Positions 21,766 through 32,772 are shown, numbered from the stretch's first letter. The stretch: DNA of 64,000 bases from Pyropia yezoensis (GCA_009829735.1 CM020618.1:6760627-6824626); one strand, 5' to 3'. Notes: generated from the sequence alone by a model not told the origin. Made by a program: numbers and translations.

Positions 21766-24700
21766 TCAAGAGAGGTCGAAGCCGGCATTCGACCTCAACG
21801 CGTAGCGCAGCTTTTCTCCCGTTGTCTGGGCGTCCCCATACTCGGGCAGTTTAAGCAGGTTCATGCACGTGGACGCCGAAGGCAGGCGGTCCGTCCCGTG
21901 CGCCCGCTGGATGGTAAACGGCGGGTCGAGGTGTCGAAAGCCGAGCAGTGGTGCACGCGGAGAGGAGGTCACAAAGAGGAGTAGCGCAGATTGGAGGTCG
22001 GCGGGCAGAGCAACGACTGTCTCCCAAAACCACACGATCACAGGCGTGCTGGCCGTGTAGCCACCGGTATAGACGGTCGACGCTTGGAGGTCCGCCACGT
22101 CCACCGCCCCGCGAGTGCCCGATAGAAGCAGCTGAAGCTCCCGCTCCCCAAACAGCCGCGACCACCGAGGGTCGATGAGGGTGCCAAAGCCGCGCCGCAG
22201 CGCCATTGTTTGCTGTCGCGTTTGCCGCAGACGGTGATGCGCGGCGCGCTGGATGTACTCGACCCGGTTGGCGCCCGTGACGGCCTTGTCTCGGCCACCG
22301 CGAACCAGCTCCACCTCACGTGCCTCTCCAAACTCATTGTCCACGGCCGTGAACGTGAGACCCAACGAATCCACGTCGGCCGCGTCCATCCGCTTGACGA
22401 GCATCATGTTGCGGTGGAGTTCGGGGTCCAGTGACCGAAGGTCGTTGGGCGAGTAGGGTCGCCCAAGCAAAGCGGCCAACACAAATCCAGCCAGTGGCAC
22501 ATCCACAAGGATGCCATCAAAGACGGCCTTGGCCAGCATTCGACCCAAAAACTCAAACTTGCTCAAATGCCGCTCCATAATGAGCCCCGACGATGGATTG
22601 GGGTAGAGGAGCTGCTCATCTGTGGCCTTGAACAGCCCGTACAGCGAAGGTGATAAGGCCGTCGCCAGGAGCTGGTGCATGAACTCCTTGAAAACACCGC
22701 CCCCGTCGATACCCGCCTCCTCCAAGCCATGTTCATCGATGAACTTGACTCGCACCCGGGACCGGAGCGCATGGTCAGGGAGCCCGCCCAGGTGGGTGAG
22801 TGCGTCCTCAAACAGCCGCGACCGCCGGACGGTCACCCACGTGGAGGCGCTTGAGTGAATGCGCCGTTGTGCCACCCAAGCGTGGAAGACAAGGACTCGC
22901 GTGCTAAACGGCACGGCGTATGGGCACAAATGCAGCAGGTCCCCAGCGGAGCGGACCGCCGAACCCTGTTCCCGCCGCCCACCACCGCCACTGTCAGGCC
23001 CATGCTTGGGAACTCCCCCGTCGAGCGGGGCGGGGCCAAAGCGGCTGCCTCCAAACCTGAAGCTCCTCCGGTCGTCTACGTCAATAACAGCAGCGGACAT
23101 GGGGTCGACCGCAAAGGCCGGTTCGACCACAAAGCCCCGGTCAACAGGCGCGCCCGACGCACCGTCACTGCCCTCGTTGGCACCGCCGGCAGCATCAGCA
23201 GCATCCGCAGCAGAGTCCACCGCCGCCGGAGGCGCGCCCGCCGTGATCGCGTCGTGCACAAAGCCGGGAGACTCGAGCGACCGCGCCGGAGCAAGCCAAA
23301 AGCTAGGCCCTGGCACGAAGCGCCTCCGTGAGTCCGCCGCATGTAACCGGTCCAGTACATCCACCACCGCTGCCCGCACGCTTCTCACGCTGAGCAAGTC
23401 AACCGCCCCGGCCACGACGGGGGTGCCCCAGCGCAGACCGAGCGCGGCCGGGCACACCGAAGCAACGAGCGTGGCCTTGAGGGCGGTGGCAATGGCGCAC
23501 ACAGAAACGAGCGATAGCGGTCGCTGCAGCTCGTACATCTCGTCCTCATCTTGGATGGAGAGCAAGTGCGCGTACGCGCGACAAAACAGGAGCAGCACAG
23601 GGCCACAGGTTGGGCGGAGTGTCAGCCCCATGGGCGACACCGAGGCTGCAGCAGCAGTGCCTGACCTTGCCGCCGTTACCAGGGTCCGCCCATCCTTGGT
23701 CGTGGTCAACGGTACCGACGAGCAGGCCGCCCACAGTCGCAACAGCACATGCGGGGACGAAGGCGAGGAGGGCACCCAAAATGCAATCGAGTTGCACAGC
23801 AGGTTGCTGCCATTCCGACGTCGCCTTGCAAGAAGCGTCAGCATTTGACATACATCCGAGGCGGGCGTTTCGCCTGCCGCTGTGACCACGTCGCCGCCAC
23901 CCACCGAGGCGACAGCTCCAGTGCAACTCTCCTCTAGACGCGGGAGACACCGGTCAAACAGGCGACGAACGACCTGTTCGTCCAACAGCGGCCCTAGCCG
24001 AGACAACAGGTCCGCCCGCAGGGCACCAATGCTACGGCCAAGCGGCAATAATTCCGTACGGTTACTAGCAACGGCACCCCCAGCCCCTCTGACAGCAGTG
24101 GCGGGCTGCGAGGGCGTCTCAGCCGCCAGCGCCGACGAGGGGGCGCGAACCTCTGCGTCCGAATCCGAGTCCGACTCAGTGTCCAGCATCCCGGAAGCAG
24201 CGTCGAGGTCGTCAGTCCCTCCACCCACGTCCCCCTCACCCGCCCCCCGGCCGCGGCGGGACGTGAGCCCCGGGACAGCACAGAGCAGCCGCACGAGAAC
24301 AGACATGACGGTTGCGGTGTAGGCCGCGTCCTCGTCCGTCCATGCACCACGACCAATGTCCAACAAGTTGCCCAACATAGCCTCGTAGGCAGCCACGCGC
24401 GCTGCAGCGTCGATCGGACCCGCCGCCACACGCGCCGCTTCCATGCTCCCGAGTGCACCGGACGCATCCGTAGCAGGCTGAGCTCCCCCCACGGCTGCTT
24501 CCCCAAACAGCACCCGTGCAAGCGGGCGGTCTGCTCCAACTCTCCCCCCGGCAACCGCTGGGAGCGTCGCCGACGCAGCAAGTGTCTTGATGGTTTCTCG
24601 AACCGTCGGCGCACGATCCAATTCGGCAAGCTCGGTCGCGGAGAGGGCGGTGGAGAGGCCCGGTACAGCCAAAACTGACGCGGCCCACCTGGAGAGTACC

Positions 24701-25662
24701 AATGCCACCAAGTGGCGGGGCGCAGCGGCCAAAAGGCTCCCTTCGCCTACAGCAGGAGCACCCGCCGCCGGTCCCCCGCGGCATGCCATCGCAGAGGCCA
24801 AACAGAGGTCCACAAAAACCAAGGAGGTCCTCACTAGCGCCCACACGGGAACGGTAGGGGCGGCCAGTGCGGCGGCAAAGGAAGAAAATGCGCCCCACTC
24901 CACGGCCGACCGCGCCACTGCAACGGACACCACGGCCGAAGAGGCCGGCGGTGCCCAGGCAGACGCACTACCCAGGACGTCCACCGCCGCGAGCACCGCT
25001 GCAACGTCATCATCCGGAGGCGGCAAAGGGGCGACCACATCGCTGCTGTCCATAGTCACATCCCCATCAGCGTCGGCCTGCTGTTCTCCCGCGGTCGCGC
25101 GTGCACCGATTCCCGCGAGTAGCAGAAGCAGCACCCGCCCCGCGGCGGTGCCCAGCGCTGCGAGCGCCCCGCCCTCCGCCCCCACCCCGGCATCGTCCGC
25201 AGCGGCCGCCGTCGCGGCGGCCGCCAGGCGCTCTACGCTCAGCACTTTTGCGAGGCCGGGAAGCCACGGCGCCCACCCGCCTGGCAGCACCGCCGGCGTC
25301 GTACCCGCCACAAAAGCCTGGCCGGCGGTGCCAACGTACAGGGCCTCCCGCAGCAAGGCTGGGAGCGACTCCCCGCTCAGCAGCACCGGCCCTGCAGCTG
25401 CCGCGGCTGCCGCCAGGCGGCCGCCCAGCGCTGCTGCTCGCGCGGCGACGTCCCGCCGGCCGACGGCAGCCCCGCGACCGGCCGCCTGCAGCTGGGAGGC
25501 CGCGGCGGCGGCGGCGCGGGCGGCGGCGCGGGCGGCGCGCGCCTCCTTGGCGCGCGCAATCAGCAGGGTGGTGTCCTCGGGGCGGCCGCTCGCGCCGCGC
25601 TGCGTGACTCGTCGACGGGAGGAGCTGATGCCGTCAAACACGGGGACTCGTCGGGACGCCAT
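21766..25662 (-). CDS. HECT-type E3 ubiquitin ligase, UBE3B/UBE3C (UPL6/7) type
   Basis: 1298 aa from the ATG at 25662 (GACCATGG). The frame is open further upstream to 26109, but that part is Ala/Arg-rich and looks like 5' UTR. N-terminus: PVFDGISSSRRR, QRGAS and LLIARAKEARAARAA resemble the UBE3C/UPL6 start, where the helix is followed by an IQ-like segment. The middle is low-similarity and Ala-rich, with an acidic stretch (DTESDSDSDAE). The C-terminal ~380 residues are a full HECT domain: RVRVKFIDEHGLEEAGIDGG, GVFKEFMHQL, FEFLGRMLAKAVFDG, GFGTLIDP, RELQLLLSG, VYTGGY, and the catalytic-Cys motif STCMNLLKLPEY, with Cys1266 33 residues from the end as usual. HECT ligases accept ubiquitin on this Cys and pass it to substrates. 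No intron is evident. Confidence 0.96.
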   Translation of the reverse strand: MASRRVPVFDGISSSRRRVTQRGASGRPEDTTLLIARAKEARAARAAARAAAAAASQLQAAGRGAAVGRRDVAARAAALGGRLAAAAAAAGPVLLSGESLPALLREALYVGTAGQAFVAGTTPAVLPGGWAPWLPGLAKVLSVERLAAAATAAAADDAGVGAEGGALAALGTAAGRVLLLLLAGIGARATAGEQQADADGDVTMDSSDVVAPLPPPDDDVAAVLAAVDVLGSASAWAPPASSAVVSVAVARSAVEWGAFSSFAAALAAPTVPVWALVRTSLVFVDLCLASAMACRGGPAAGAPAVGEGSLLAAAPRHLVALVLSRWAASVLAVPGLSTALSATELAELDRAPTVRETIKTLAASATLPAVAGGRVGADRPLARVLFGEAAVGGAQPATDASGALGSMEAARVAAGPIDAAARVAAYEAMLGNLLDIGRGAWTDEDAAYTATVMSVLVRLLCAVPGLTSRRGRGAGEGDVGGGTDDLDAASGMLDTESDSDSDAEVRAPSSALAAETPSQPATAVRGAGGAVASNRTELLPLGRSIGALRADLLSRLGPLLDEQVVRRLFDRCLPRLEESCTGAVASVGGGDVVTAAGETPASDVCQMLTLLARRRRNGSNLLCNSIAFWVPSSPSSPHVLLRLWAACSSVPLTTTKDGRTLVTAARSGTAAAASVSPMGLTLRPTCGPVLLLFCRAYAHLLSIQDEDEMYELQRPLSLVSVCAIATALKATLVASVCPAALGLRWGTPVVAGAVDLLSVRSVRAAVVDVLDRLHAADSRRRFVPGPSFWLAPARSLESPGFVHDAITAGAPPAAVDSAADAADAAGGANEGSDGASGAPVDRGFVVEPAFAVDPMSAAVIDVDDRRSFRFGGSRFGPAPLDGGVPKHGPDSGGGGRREQGSAVRSAGDLLHLCPYAVPFSTRVLVFHAWVAQRRIHSSASTWVTVRRSRLFEDALTHLGGLPDHALRSRVRVKFIDEHGLEEAGIDGGGVFKEFMHQLLATALSPSLYGLFKATDEQLLYPNPSSGLIMERHLSKFEFLGRMLAKAVFDGILVDVPLAGFVLAALLGRPYSPNDLRSLDPELHRNMMLVKRMDAADVDSLGLTFTAVDNEFGEAREVELVRGGRDKAVTGANRVEYIQRAAHHRLRQTRQQTMALRRGFGTLIDPRWSRLFGERELQLLLSGTRGAVDVADLQASTVYTGGYTASTPVIVWFWETVVALPADLQSALLLFVTSSPRAPLLGFRHLDPPFTIQRAHGTDRLPSASTCMNLLKLPEYGDAQTTGEKLRYALRSNAGFDLS

Positions 25663-27995
25663 GGTCGTCTGACAGGAGGAGGGGGGGCTTGGCAGACGCT
25701 TCCCGCTAGATGGGGGCGAGCGCAAGGGGCTGATGCTGCAACAATGAGGCTCCACACATCCGCAGGGCAGCAGGCCAGAGTCAGCGAGGATCGGCGCCAG
25801 CGCCGCAGAGGCGCGCCCGCTGAGCAGGTTGCAGCAGAGCGATCCGGTCCGGTAGGCCACCAATGAAAACAACAGCCAGCGAGCAGGATCGCAGCAACAG
25901 CAAACAGCAACCAGTGCCCGCGGGGGGGAACAAAACGAGAGGGGAGCACCGAGGGAGGCAGCCAACGTTGCGGGGACGCCACGGGGGGTGGATGCCCCGC
26001 GGTACTCACGCTGGGTCGTGGACGCCCCCGCCGCCAGTGGACTGGTCAGCAGCGCCCCCACCTCCACGCGTGGGGTGACTGGAGCGGCCAGCCTGGCCGA
26101 GAAACACACACGCAGGAGGAGGAGCTTCTGCCAGCGCGACAGCGGGTGGGCCTTCCAGAAGGACGCAGGTCCCTTTTCAAGTGCTAGTCAAAACCATGAT
26201 GGAACAATTTGAGTTTTCGTCAATGAAGCTCACATAAATACCCATGGCCACCGCTGTTGGTGCACGAACGTGACATAAATTGCGTAGTATTTGAAACGTC
26301 ACAGTGGTCCTGGCCATACGCTGAACCCATTTGGATGAACCAGTGCGATGCGGATTTCAGCGCCGTCGGGCACTGCGCGAGCCTCGGGTGCTGCAGCGAC
26401 ACGGCGCGGCAGCTGCCCGCGGGTCGTAGGTAGTGTGTGTCAAATGTCGACCACTCTCGCTGAGATCCAAGGTTCCCGTGGACTACAAGAGAAGCACAAC
26501 ACACGTGCTTGTAGAGGAGACCGAGGCGAGTAAGAAGTGTATTTTTTTTTTCTGAATGCTTCTGTTCTCTCTGAGCTACGAGCGAGAGAAGCCCAACGGA
26601 CTGTAAGTGTCGCTCCGTGAATGTCGACCAGACCATGAAGCCAATGGAAACACCCGGATTTGAGATCAATCTGGGTCTGCGGTGCATGGTGAGCGAATCA
26701 ATCATGCTGAGTGTAGCACGACCACGCACATTGGGCCACCTGGGTGCTATTTGACGGCGTCAGAAATACGCTTTGAAGTAGAGAAAAAAGCACAGCGTGG
26801 AGGGGGTCGACCCCCAGGTGTTGATGCTGGACCAGAAAGTGGACAACGTCTACGTCCATCTGCTGGTGGAAGGTCTCAAGCCCAGGTCATGTGAGCTTCT
26901 CGTGCTGTTGGATGCAAGCAGCGGAGAAAAATACATCCTTCAAGAATCGGCCTTCTTGGGGCCGTCAGGGGGGTCGATATTTCCGGCACTGGTCGACATT
27001 TGGCACCTACTAGCTAGCCCGCTGACTTTTTTGCGCCCGGCGACGGTCCTCCTCCCCCCCCTTCCCTTCATAGAGCGACGCCACTCTCCCGCCTCCGTGT
27101 CGAGCGTCTGCACGCTGGTAGAATGAAGATAGGAGGCGCGACTGCGACTGCTGAGGGGCTGGGGAACGGCAATTGGAGGACCTCTCTTTTTGCAAAGAGG
27201 GCCTCTGTGGGCAAGGGAGGACGGGGGCAGGCGGGGGGGGGGGGGGTCCGCTCGGTGCCCATTGCTGGGTGACGTCGGGCGGGGAGACGCTCGCCGCTCT
27301 GCCCGCCGGCACCACGGACTGTTGAAAAGATAACGATGTAGAAGTAGGACGAGGCCATACAGGCCGCGCCCATGCTTGCCAATCCGTTCCACTATGTCTT
27401 GTTTGTTTTTTGTTAAGCTGTTATGTCTGCGCCCAGCGGGTGGGCTTATTGACATTGCCTTTCTAATTGCTGTGCGTGATCGGATCGCAGCCGCAGATCG
27501 ACCAGCTGTCCCCCGCCTCACAGGGTGGGGGGGGATCTTCCCCCGCGGGTGGGGAAGGTATGTAAGCCTGGGGCGCGGGCGGTACAGTACTTGCCGGCCG
27601 CAGATGGCGGGCACGATCAGTTGCCCTCGCGCCGGCTCTCTCGCCGCTGCGTCATCCCTGCCCTCCTTCCCGGCATGGCTGGCGCCCACTTGGCCCGCTC
27701 CATAAGCGGGTCAATCTTTGCCTGCCTCCATGGCGGGGCACGCTGTTTACCCTCTCTTTGCGTGGGCGCGGGCTGCTACCCGCGTCCACGGCTTGCCGGC
27801 CCCGTGACGACTCTTGTGACGTACGGGGCGCTACGGCAGGGCCAAAATATGAACGTGTATCTTGGGCACACCCGCGTCATGGTGACAGGAGTAATCCGCG
27901 CCCCCTCTGCTTTTCACCCCCCCCCCCTCCCTCTCCACAGTGCAGGCCCCGAGCGTCCGCCCCCTCACCGGTAGTAACGACCTGCGGGGGTCTCG
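25663..27995. other. Intergenic region between the HECT start and the large Gly/Ala-rich frame
   Basis: Probably the two upstream regions of divergent genes. Lower in GC at 26170-27000. A minus-strand 169-codon frame (26220-26729) and a plus-strand stretch at 26797-26970 are open, but no motif is recognised. At 27849 a short ATG frame is followed by a possible 50-nt intron (27891-27940: GTAATC to CCACAG), perhaps a first exon of the next gene; joining it there does not give the long frame, so the model is unresolved. Confidence 0.4.
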
Positions 27996-29115
27996 GTGGC
28001 CGTTGGCGCCGCCCAAGCCTCGTGCGGCGCGGTCCAGTTGGGCGCGGTCGTCGCCAAGGGCGCGGCCGTCCACTCGGACGCGGCCGTCCACCTTAGGCGT
28101 GACCGTCCACCCGACGGGGCGGTTGTCCACGGCGGCCGTGCGGGCGGCGGCGGGTGGGCGGCCGTGCCCCCGGGGGGGGGCGGCGGCGCCTCCCCAGACG
28201 CGGCGGTCATTCAGGGCGGCCGCGCGGGCGGCGGCACGCCGCCGCTCCCCCCGCGGGGGGGGAGCGGCGGCCGCTGCTCCCCCGACAGCGGCGCGGTCAT
28301 CCACGGCGGCCGTGCCGGGCCCGGCGGCGGACGCACGCCGCCCTCCCCCGCCCGCACGCCGCCCTCCCCCGCCCGCACGCCGCCCACCCCCCGGCCGTAC
28401 GCGGTGCTGGGGGTGGCCCGCGGGGGCGTGACGCCCCCGTCGGGTCGGCTGCCGCCGCTGCCGCCGGGCGCCTCCCGCCGCGGCACGGCGTCCCCGGCTG
28501 GGGGGCTGGCCGCCGCGGCGGTGGCCGCGGCGGCCGCCCTGCGCCGCCGCCGCTCTGGCGGCGCCGGCAGCGGCGGCGGCGCCACCGGCAGCGGTGGCCG
28601 CCGGCTGCTGCTGTCCACGCTGCCCCCCGAAGAGGTGGTCACCGTGGCGCTCGGCGCGGGGAGGGGGGGCGGCGGCGCCGTGGGGGGTGCCTGGGAGGTG
28701 GGCGGCGACGGCGGCGCGCCGGTGGTGGCCGTGGCGCCCGCGGCGGCGGCGGCGGCGGCGGCGCGCCCCCCCCCGCGCCCCCCGTCGGCGGCGGCGCGGG
28801 AGGCGACGGCGCAGGCCGCGTTTGCGGCACGGTGGCCCGTGGCGGCCGCCGCGGCGCGGCGGTGGCGGCTGCGCCCCCTGCCGGCCGCCACGGTGGACGC
28901 GTCGTCGACGCTGGGGGGGCTCCTGAGCAGGGCGGGGGTGTGGGCGGCCTACGCGGCCGCCCGGGAGGCCGCCTCGGCACGCACGCGGGGGCAGGCAGCG
29001 GCGGATGCGGACGCGGCGCTGGACTTTGACGGCTTTGGTGGGGCAAGCGTCGGCGCTGCCGACGGCACCGGCGGCGGCAGCAGTGGCGCCGCCGGTGGCA
29101 CCGGCGGCAGCGGTG

Positions 29116-29155
<40 letters not shown>

Positions 29156-30540
29156 GGGCAGCGGCGACAACCACAGCGGCGACCAGGTGAGGGACGAGGC
29201 GGCCGCCGCCGCCGTGGCGGCGGCGAAGCGGGCGACGCGGGCGGCGGAGGAGGCGAAAAAGGCGGCGGTGTCGGCGGCGGCGGCGGCGGCTGCCGAGGAC
29301 CCCATTGGGTGGACCACCCGCCGCCTGCGCCGGCAGCTGCGGTCGCAGGTGCGGTCGCACCTGGCCGCGTCGGGCGCGGCGCCCCGCCTGGTCGCCGCGT
29401 GGCTCCTCGGCATGGACGCGACGGTGACGCCCGGGACGGGGTCCACGCCCGACACGCCCCCGCGCTCCCTCGATGTGACGACGCGGGTGTGGTCGCCGCT
29501 GGCAGTCCCCCGGGGGGTGGACGTGCGGCTCGAGTACCACCGGACGGAGCGGGCACCCGAGGCGGGGGGGGGGGTTGCGTTTTGGATGGCCGTCTCGTGG
29601 CGCCGCGTGTCTGTGGCGGGGGATGACGGGTGGGAGGTGGGCGGCGACCCGGCCGGGGAGGGTGCAGGTGGCAGCGGGGGGGGGGGCGGCGACACCGAGA
29701 GTGGCCGCACAGGTGGGGGGGGGGAGGACGGGGGGATGAGCTGGGAATGGGCCGCCGGTGGCGGCAGCGGCGGCAGCGGCGGCGGCAGCGGCGGCGGTGG
29801 CGGCGGCGGTACCGTCGGCGATGACGATGGCGGCGGGGAGAGCGGGGGCAGTGAAGCGGCGTCTGCCAGCGACGGGTCGTCGCCGCGGCGCCCTCCGCGG
29901 CGGCGGCGCGCCCGCCGTCGCCCCCTGGTCATCCTCAGCCCGTGGACGGTGGTGGCGACGAATGGGCTGGAGGACCCCCCCCCCATCTGCTTTGGCGCCG
30001 CCGACGCGGCGTGCTGGGTGGCGCTGGAGCACCCCGACACCGGCGGGGTGACGGTGCGGGAGGTGCGGCGGCTGCGGTCGTGGCTGCTCGGCGGGGCCAC
30101 CCCCTGGGCGGCCACCACCCTCTCGGACCACGGGCTGCTGTGGGGGCTGCTGCTGGCGGGGGGGGTGGGGCTGCCCCCGTCCCTCGGCCACGTGTGGCCG
30201 CCCACCGCCGCGGCTGCGGCGGCCTACCGCCGCGTCCTTGCGCGGGATGGGGTCGAGGCGGCTGCCGCCGCCGAGGCGGCCGACGCCGCGTCGCCGGCGC
30301 CCTACACCACCATCGCCAGCGGCGGTGGGGGGGCTCATGGCGGCGGCGGCGGCGGCGGCAGCGGCAGCGGCAGCGGTGGCGGCAGCGGCAGCGGTGGCGG
30401 CAGCGGCAGCGGCGGCGGCAGCGGCAGCGGCAGCAGCAGCGTCGTCGGCATGAATGGTGGCAACGGCGGTAGCGACAGAGACGGCAGCGACAGCGGCGGC
30501 GGTGGTGGCGTCGGCAATGGCGGCAGCGGCGGCGGAGGCA

Positions 30541-30592
<52 letters not shown>

Positions 30593-30923
30593 ACCTGGCA
30601 GAGGGGGCGCGCCGTGGCCGACGCGGGGGTGGCTGGACCACGCCGTCCGCCTCGCGACGGGCACCGCCACCACCATTGACGCCTACTATGAGCCCCCCGA
30701 CGGGGCGGCGGTGGCCACCGCCTGGGCGCGGTCGCTGCCGCACCCCCCACGCTGTGTGCCTTTCTCGTATCACTTATCCACTCCGTACGCTGCGCCTCCC
30801 CTGCTCCCCAGCAAGAAACCTGTCGCCCCCTCCCGGCACTCCACCCCCGCCTCGGAGGAGGTCGTCGGTCATCCGCGCGTGCGGGATGAGCACCCACGTG
30901 AGGGGGATGGTCAGGAGGGGTAG
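27996..30923 (+). CDS. Very large Gly/Ala/Pro-rich protein, possible VPS13-like SHR-BD segment (gene model uncertain)
   Basis: About 975 codons are open with no ATG near the 5' end, so an upstream exon is expected. Structured islands alternate with poly-Gly/Ser and poly-Ala: LLLSTLPPEEVVTVALGAGR, DPIGWTTRRLRRQLRSQVRS, then SLDVTTRVWSPLAVPRG and VDVRLEYHRTE (beta-rich), then RPLVILSPWTVVATNGLEDP followed by WVALEHPDTG. The sP-w-vv-N-l pattern resembles the SHR-BD region of VPS13-type lipid-transfer proteins; this is a weak resemblance and an inference. The 3' end after RSLPHPPR (about 30750) is doubtful because a minus-strand exon overlaps 30774-30923. A comparably long minus-strand frame lies opposite; I prefer the plus strand because its islands look like folded protein. 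Confidence 0.5.
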
Positions 30924-31050
30924 CACCACGTGGCCCACCGTCAGCAGGATGGGCAGGTTGGTAAAGTCACACCGCCCGCGGGGGGGCGTTGCGATGCCCG
31001 CCACGTTGATAGCCAGGGCGCCGAGGCTGGATGCCCGCGGCGGCGGCAGC
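30774..31050 (-). CDS. 3' exon of a multi-pass membrane transporter (folate-biopterin transporter-like)
   Basis: Minus-strand frame ending at TAA (30774-30776). It encodes SSLGALAINVAGI, then DFTNLPILLTVGHVVLPLLT and IPLTWVLIPHARMTDDLL: two hydrophobic helices followed by a charged end. This resembles the last helices of BT1-family transporters (G-I-T...F-x-N-L-W-L-L). A likely splice acceptor (...GGGCATCCAG) lies at about 31040, and a donor-like GTGAGG at about 31120 would join a further upstream exon. The rest of the transporter is not recognisable, and a foldback element sits at 31318-31470, so the gene may be truncated. Confidence 0.4.
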
Positions 31051-31317
31051 AGCTCCGGGCGGCAGCGGGCCGTCATCGCCCAAGGGGGCGCCCCCCCCCC
31101 CACCGCGGCCAAACCTCACCTGCAGCGGCGGCGCCGGACGATTTTTTTCGTGAGGAGCAGGCGCCCCCCCGCCGCCTCCGCGACGGCCGCCACGGCCCGA
31201 CGGGGCGACGAAGAATGATTCCGCGGCCTTGATGATCTGGCCCGGCTCACACCGATGGGGCGAGCACCTCCCCCGCCGCAAGCGGATGACACTCAATCCA
31301 GATTAGTCCACGTCCCG

Positions 31318-31470
31318 GCGCAGTGGGTCTAAAACCGTGTACCTTACGTTCTCTGCAAAACGGCCCTCACGGGGTCGTGAGGGCCTGCTTACAAAAGCCG
31401 ACCCCCCCACAGAGGCCGTAAACGCCGCTTTGCACGGATCGTAAGGTACACGGTTTTAGTCCCACTGCGC
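31318..31470. mobile_element. MITE-like foldback element, 153 bp
   Basis: 31-bp terminal inverted repeats (31318-31348 and 31440-31470) differ at one position and begin GCGCAGTGGG(T/A)CTAAAACC. The interior holds a second perfect hairpin, GGCCCTCACG-GGGT-CGTGAGGGCC (31362-31385), and an imperfect GCAAAACGGC/GCCGCTTTGC pair, so the whole element folds into a branched stem. It shares CAGTGGG with the Tc1 ends at 10860 but lacks a TA duplication, so a link to that family is speculative. Confidence 0.85.
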
Positions 31471-31780
31471 GGCTGGTCGTCCGTCAGTGGGCGCCCACCA
31501 AGTAATAGTAGCCCGGCCAGCAGTCACCTGCTCAGCCCACGTCCACCCGCCGTCCGCAGTTGGAGCGTCAATGAGCAGGACGTGATGGTGCCTGTCGTCG
31601 TCGGTACCTCCGCCTGCCTGCGCACGCGCCACTGCGCGCGCGCCGCCCACACCTCTGGTGACGTGCTCAAACCGTAGGGTAGCTCTGGGCCCATAACCTG
31701 TAGTAAACCACGTGAAGTCCCACCCCGCACGGGTCAGCTGGGCGCCAGGCGGCCGGTGCGGGTACCCCGCATCAGCGACA
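31456..31780 (-). CDS. Unidentified protein fragment ending inside the foldback element
   Basis: Minus-strand frame with protein-like alternation: AGWDFTWFTTGYGPRATLRF, then HHHVLLIDAPTADGGWTWAE and GRATITWWAPTDGRPAAQWD. The TAA stop (31456-31458) and the last codons lie in the right arm of the MITE-like element, so the natural C-terminus was probably replaced by the insertion. I do not recognise the family. The 5' limit is unclear; the frame stays open to 31932. Confidence 0.3.
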
Positions 31781-31916
31781 CGTCCCCTCTTGGGCCTCCC
31801 ACCTGGCCCTCTTGTGCGCGGCCATTGCGTCCTCTTGCCTGTGTGTGCGCTCCGCATCTGCGGCCAACATTGTCCCCCCCCCCCCCCCCTTCCCCCGACT
31901 GTGCACGCTCTACCCC

Positions 31917-32302
31917 ATGGCGCCGCGTCCACGCAGGCTGATCAACCCCCCTAGATGGCTGTTGCGCCTCGCACAAGACGAGACGGTCCCGGCCCCCACC
32001 CGTGCGATCGCACGGCAGACGTTTGACGCACCCAACTACTCGCACCAGTACAAGTTGGACCTGCAGGCCCTGCGTCGGCTGGCTCGGCGGATATATGGGG
32101 CGTCCACCCTCATACAGCTACCAGTGCCTGCTGGCTCTACCGCGGCAGGGCCGCCAGCGAGCCCCGTGGCGGCAACGGTGGCAGGGGAGCCGCCTCCGGC
32201 GGCAGCGCAAGCCCCCGCCGCCCCCCCCCCCCGCTTGCCTTCTCGCCCAGCGTCACCCCCACTAGCAGAGGCGACCGCCGCGACGGCCGCCAGGGCGGTG
32301 GC
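31917..32302 (+). CDS. 5' part of a host gene split by the chromovirus (N-terminal region)
   Basis: ATG at 31917 begins MAPRPRRLINPPRWLLRLAQ, then an apparently folded stretch (YSHQYKLDLQALRRLARRIY) and an Ala/Pro-rich linker. The frame runs into the LTR and stops within it at about 32327. After removal of the retroelement and one GTGGC copy the codons read gcg-gtg-gcg-tcg-gtg-ccg and continue in frame into 41686-43870. This frame match indicates one ancestral gene of about 850 codons. The interrupted allele cannot make the full protein unless the 9.4-kb element is spliced out. Confidence 0.75.
32298..32302 (+). other. 5' target-site duplication GTGGC
   Basis: GTGGC immediately precedes the 5' LTR and recurs at 41681-41685 directly after the 3' LTR. 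Five bases is normal for Ty3/gypsy integrases. Confidence 0.93.
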
Positions 32303-32770
32303 TGTGGCAGTATTGACCCCCAGGTAGGGGGCAACACGTGCCATGCAAGGGGCGGCAGGCCACTAGCCTGATCCGTTCCTCCCCCTGCATTTGGGTCCAT
32401 ATTCCCTAAGTTCGGGATAGTTAGCTTAGTAGTAAATCCAACTTGGATTTGAGGGTTTTCTGCATTTATCGTCTTGAATTTTCGTGTGGCCCGGTGGGCA
32501 GGTGCTGGGGTGGGAGATTCTGAGTGGCGAGATTCTGAGTGGACCCTGGGGGGATAAGGGGAGGGACAGCGGGGCTTGGCCCTGCGTCCCCGTCCCGACC
32601 AAGAAACTGTTGGACCACACACCATCTTCTTGTTTGTCCGTGGGGGGATTGCCCCACAACAGGGATAGAGTGTGTGCGACTTGCACTTCTTCCGGTTCCC
32701 CCGACACGGGAGGCAGCCCTCGCACACCGCCCCAACTTGGGTACCGTGTGTGCGAGTGGTTTTTGCCACA
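32303..32770 (+). repeat. 5' LTR (468 bp)
   Basis: Starts TGTGGCAGTATTGACC, ends GTGGTTTTTGCCACA; the terminal TGTGGCA/TGCCACA forms the usual short inverted repeat. I saw no difference from the 3' LTR at 41213-41680. An internal GGGGGGATTGCCCC palindrome lies near its 3' third. Confidence 0.97.
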
Positions 32771-32772
32771 TT

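Noticed and set aside
29110..29160. GGC/GGT repeats as microsatellite elements in 29-31 kb
   Set aside because: They encode poly-Gly/Ser linkers in the long frame; described there instead of as separate repeats.
27831..30773. 980-codon minus-strand frame opposite the Gly/Ala-rich plus frame
   Set aside because: It reads as Arg/Pro/Ala repeats with no folded-looking islands; a shadow of the plus-strand frame and composition.
31812..31917. Upstream start for the split host gene at 31812
   Set aside because: No ATG there; the first ATG in frame is at 31917 with downstream protein-like sequence.
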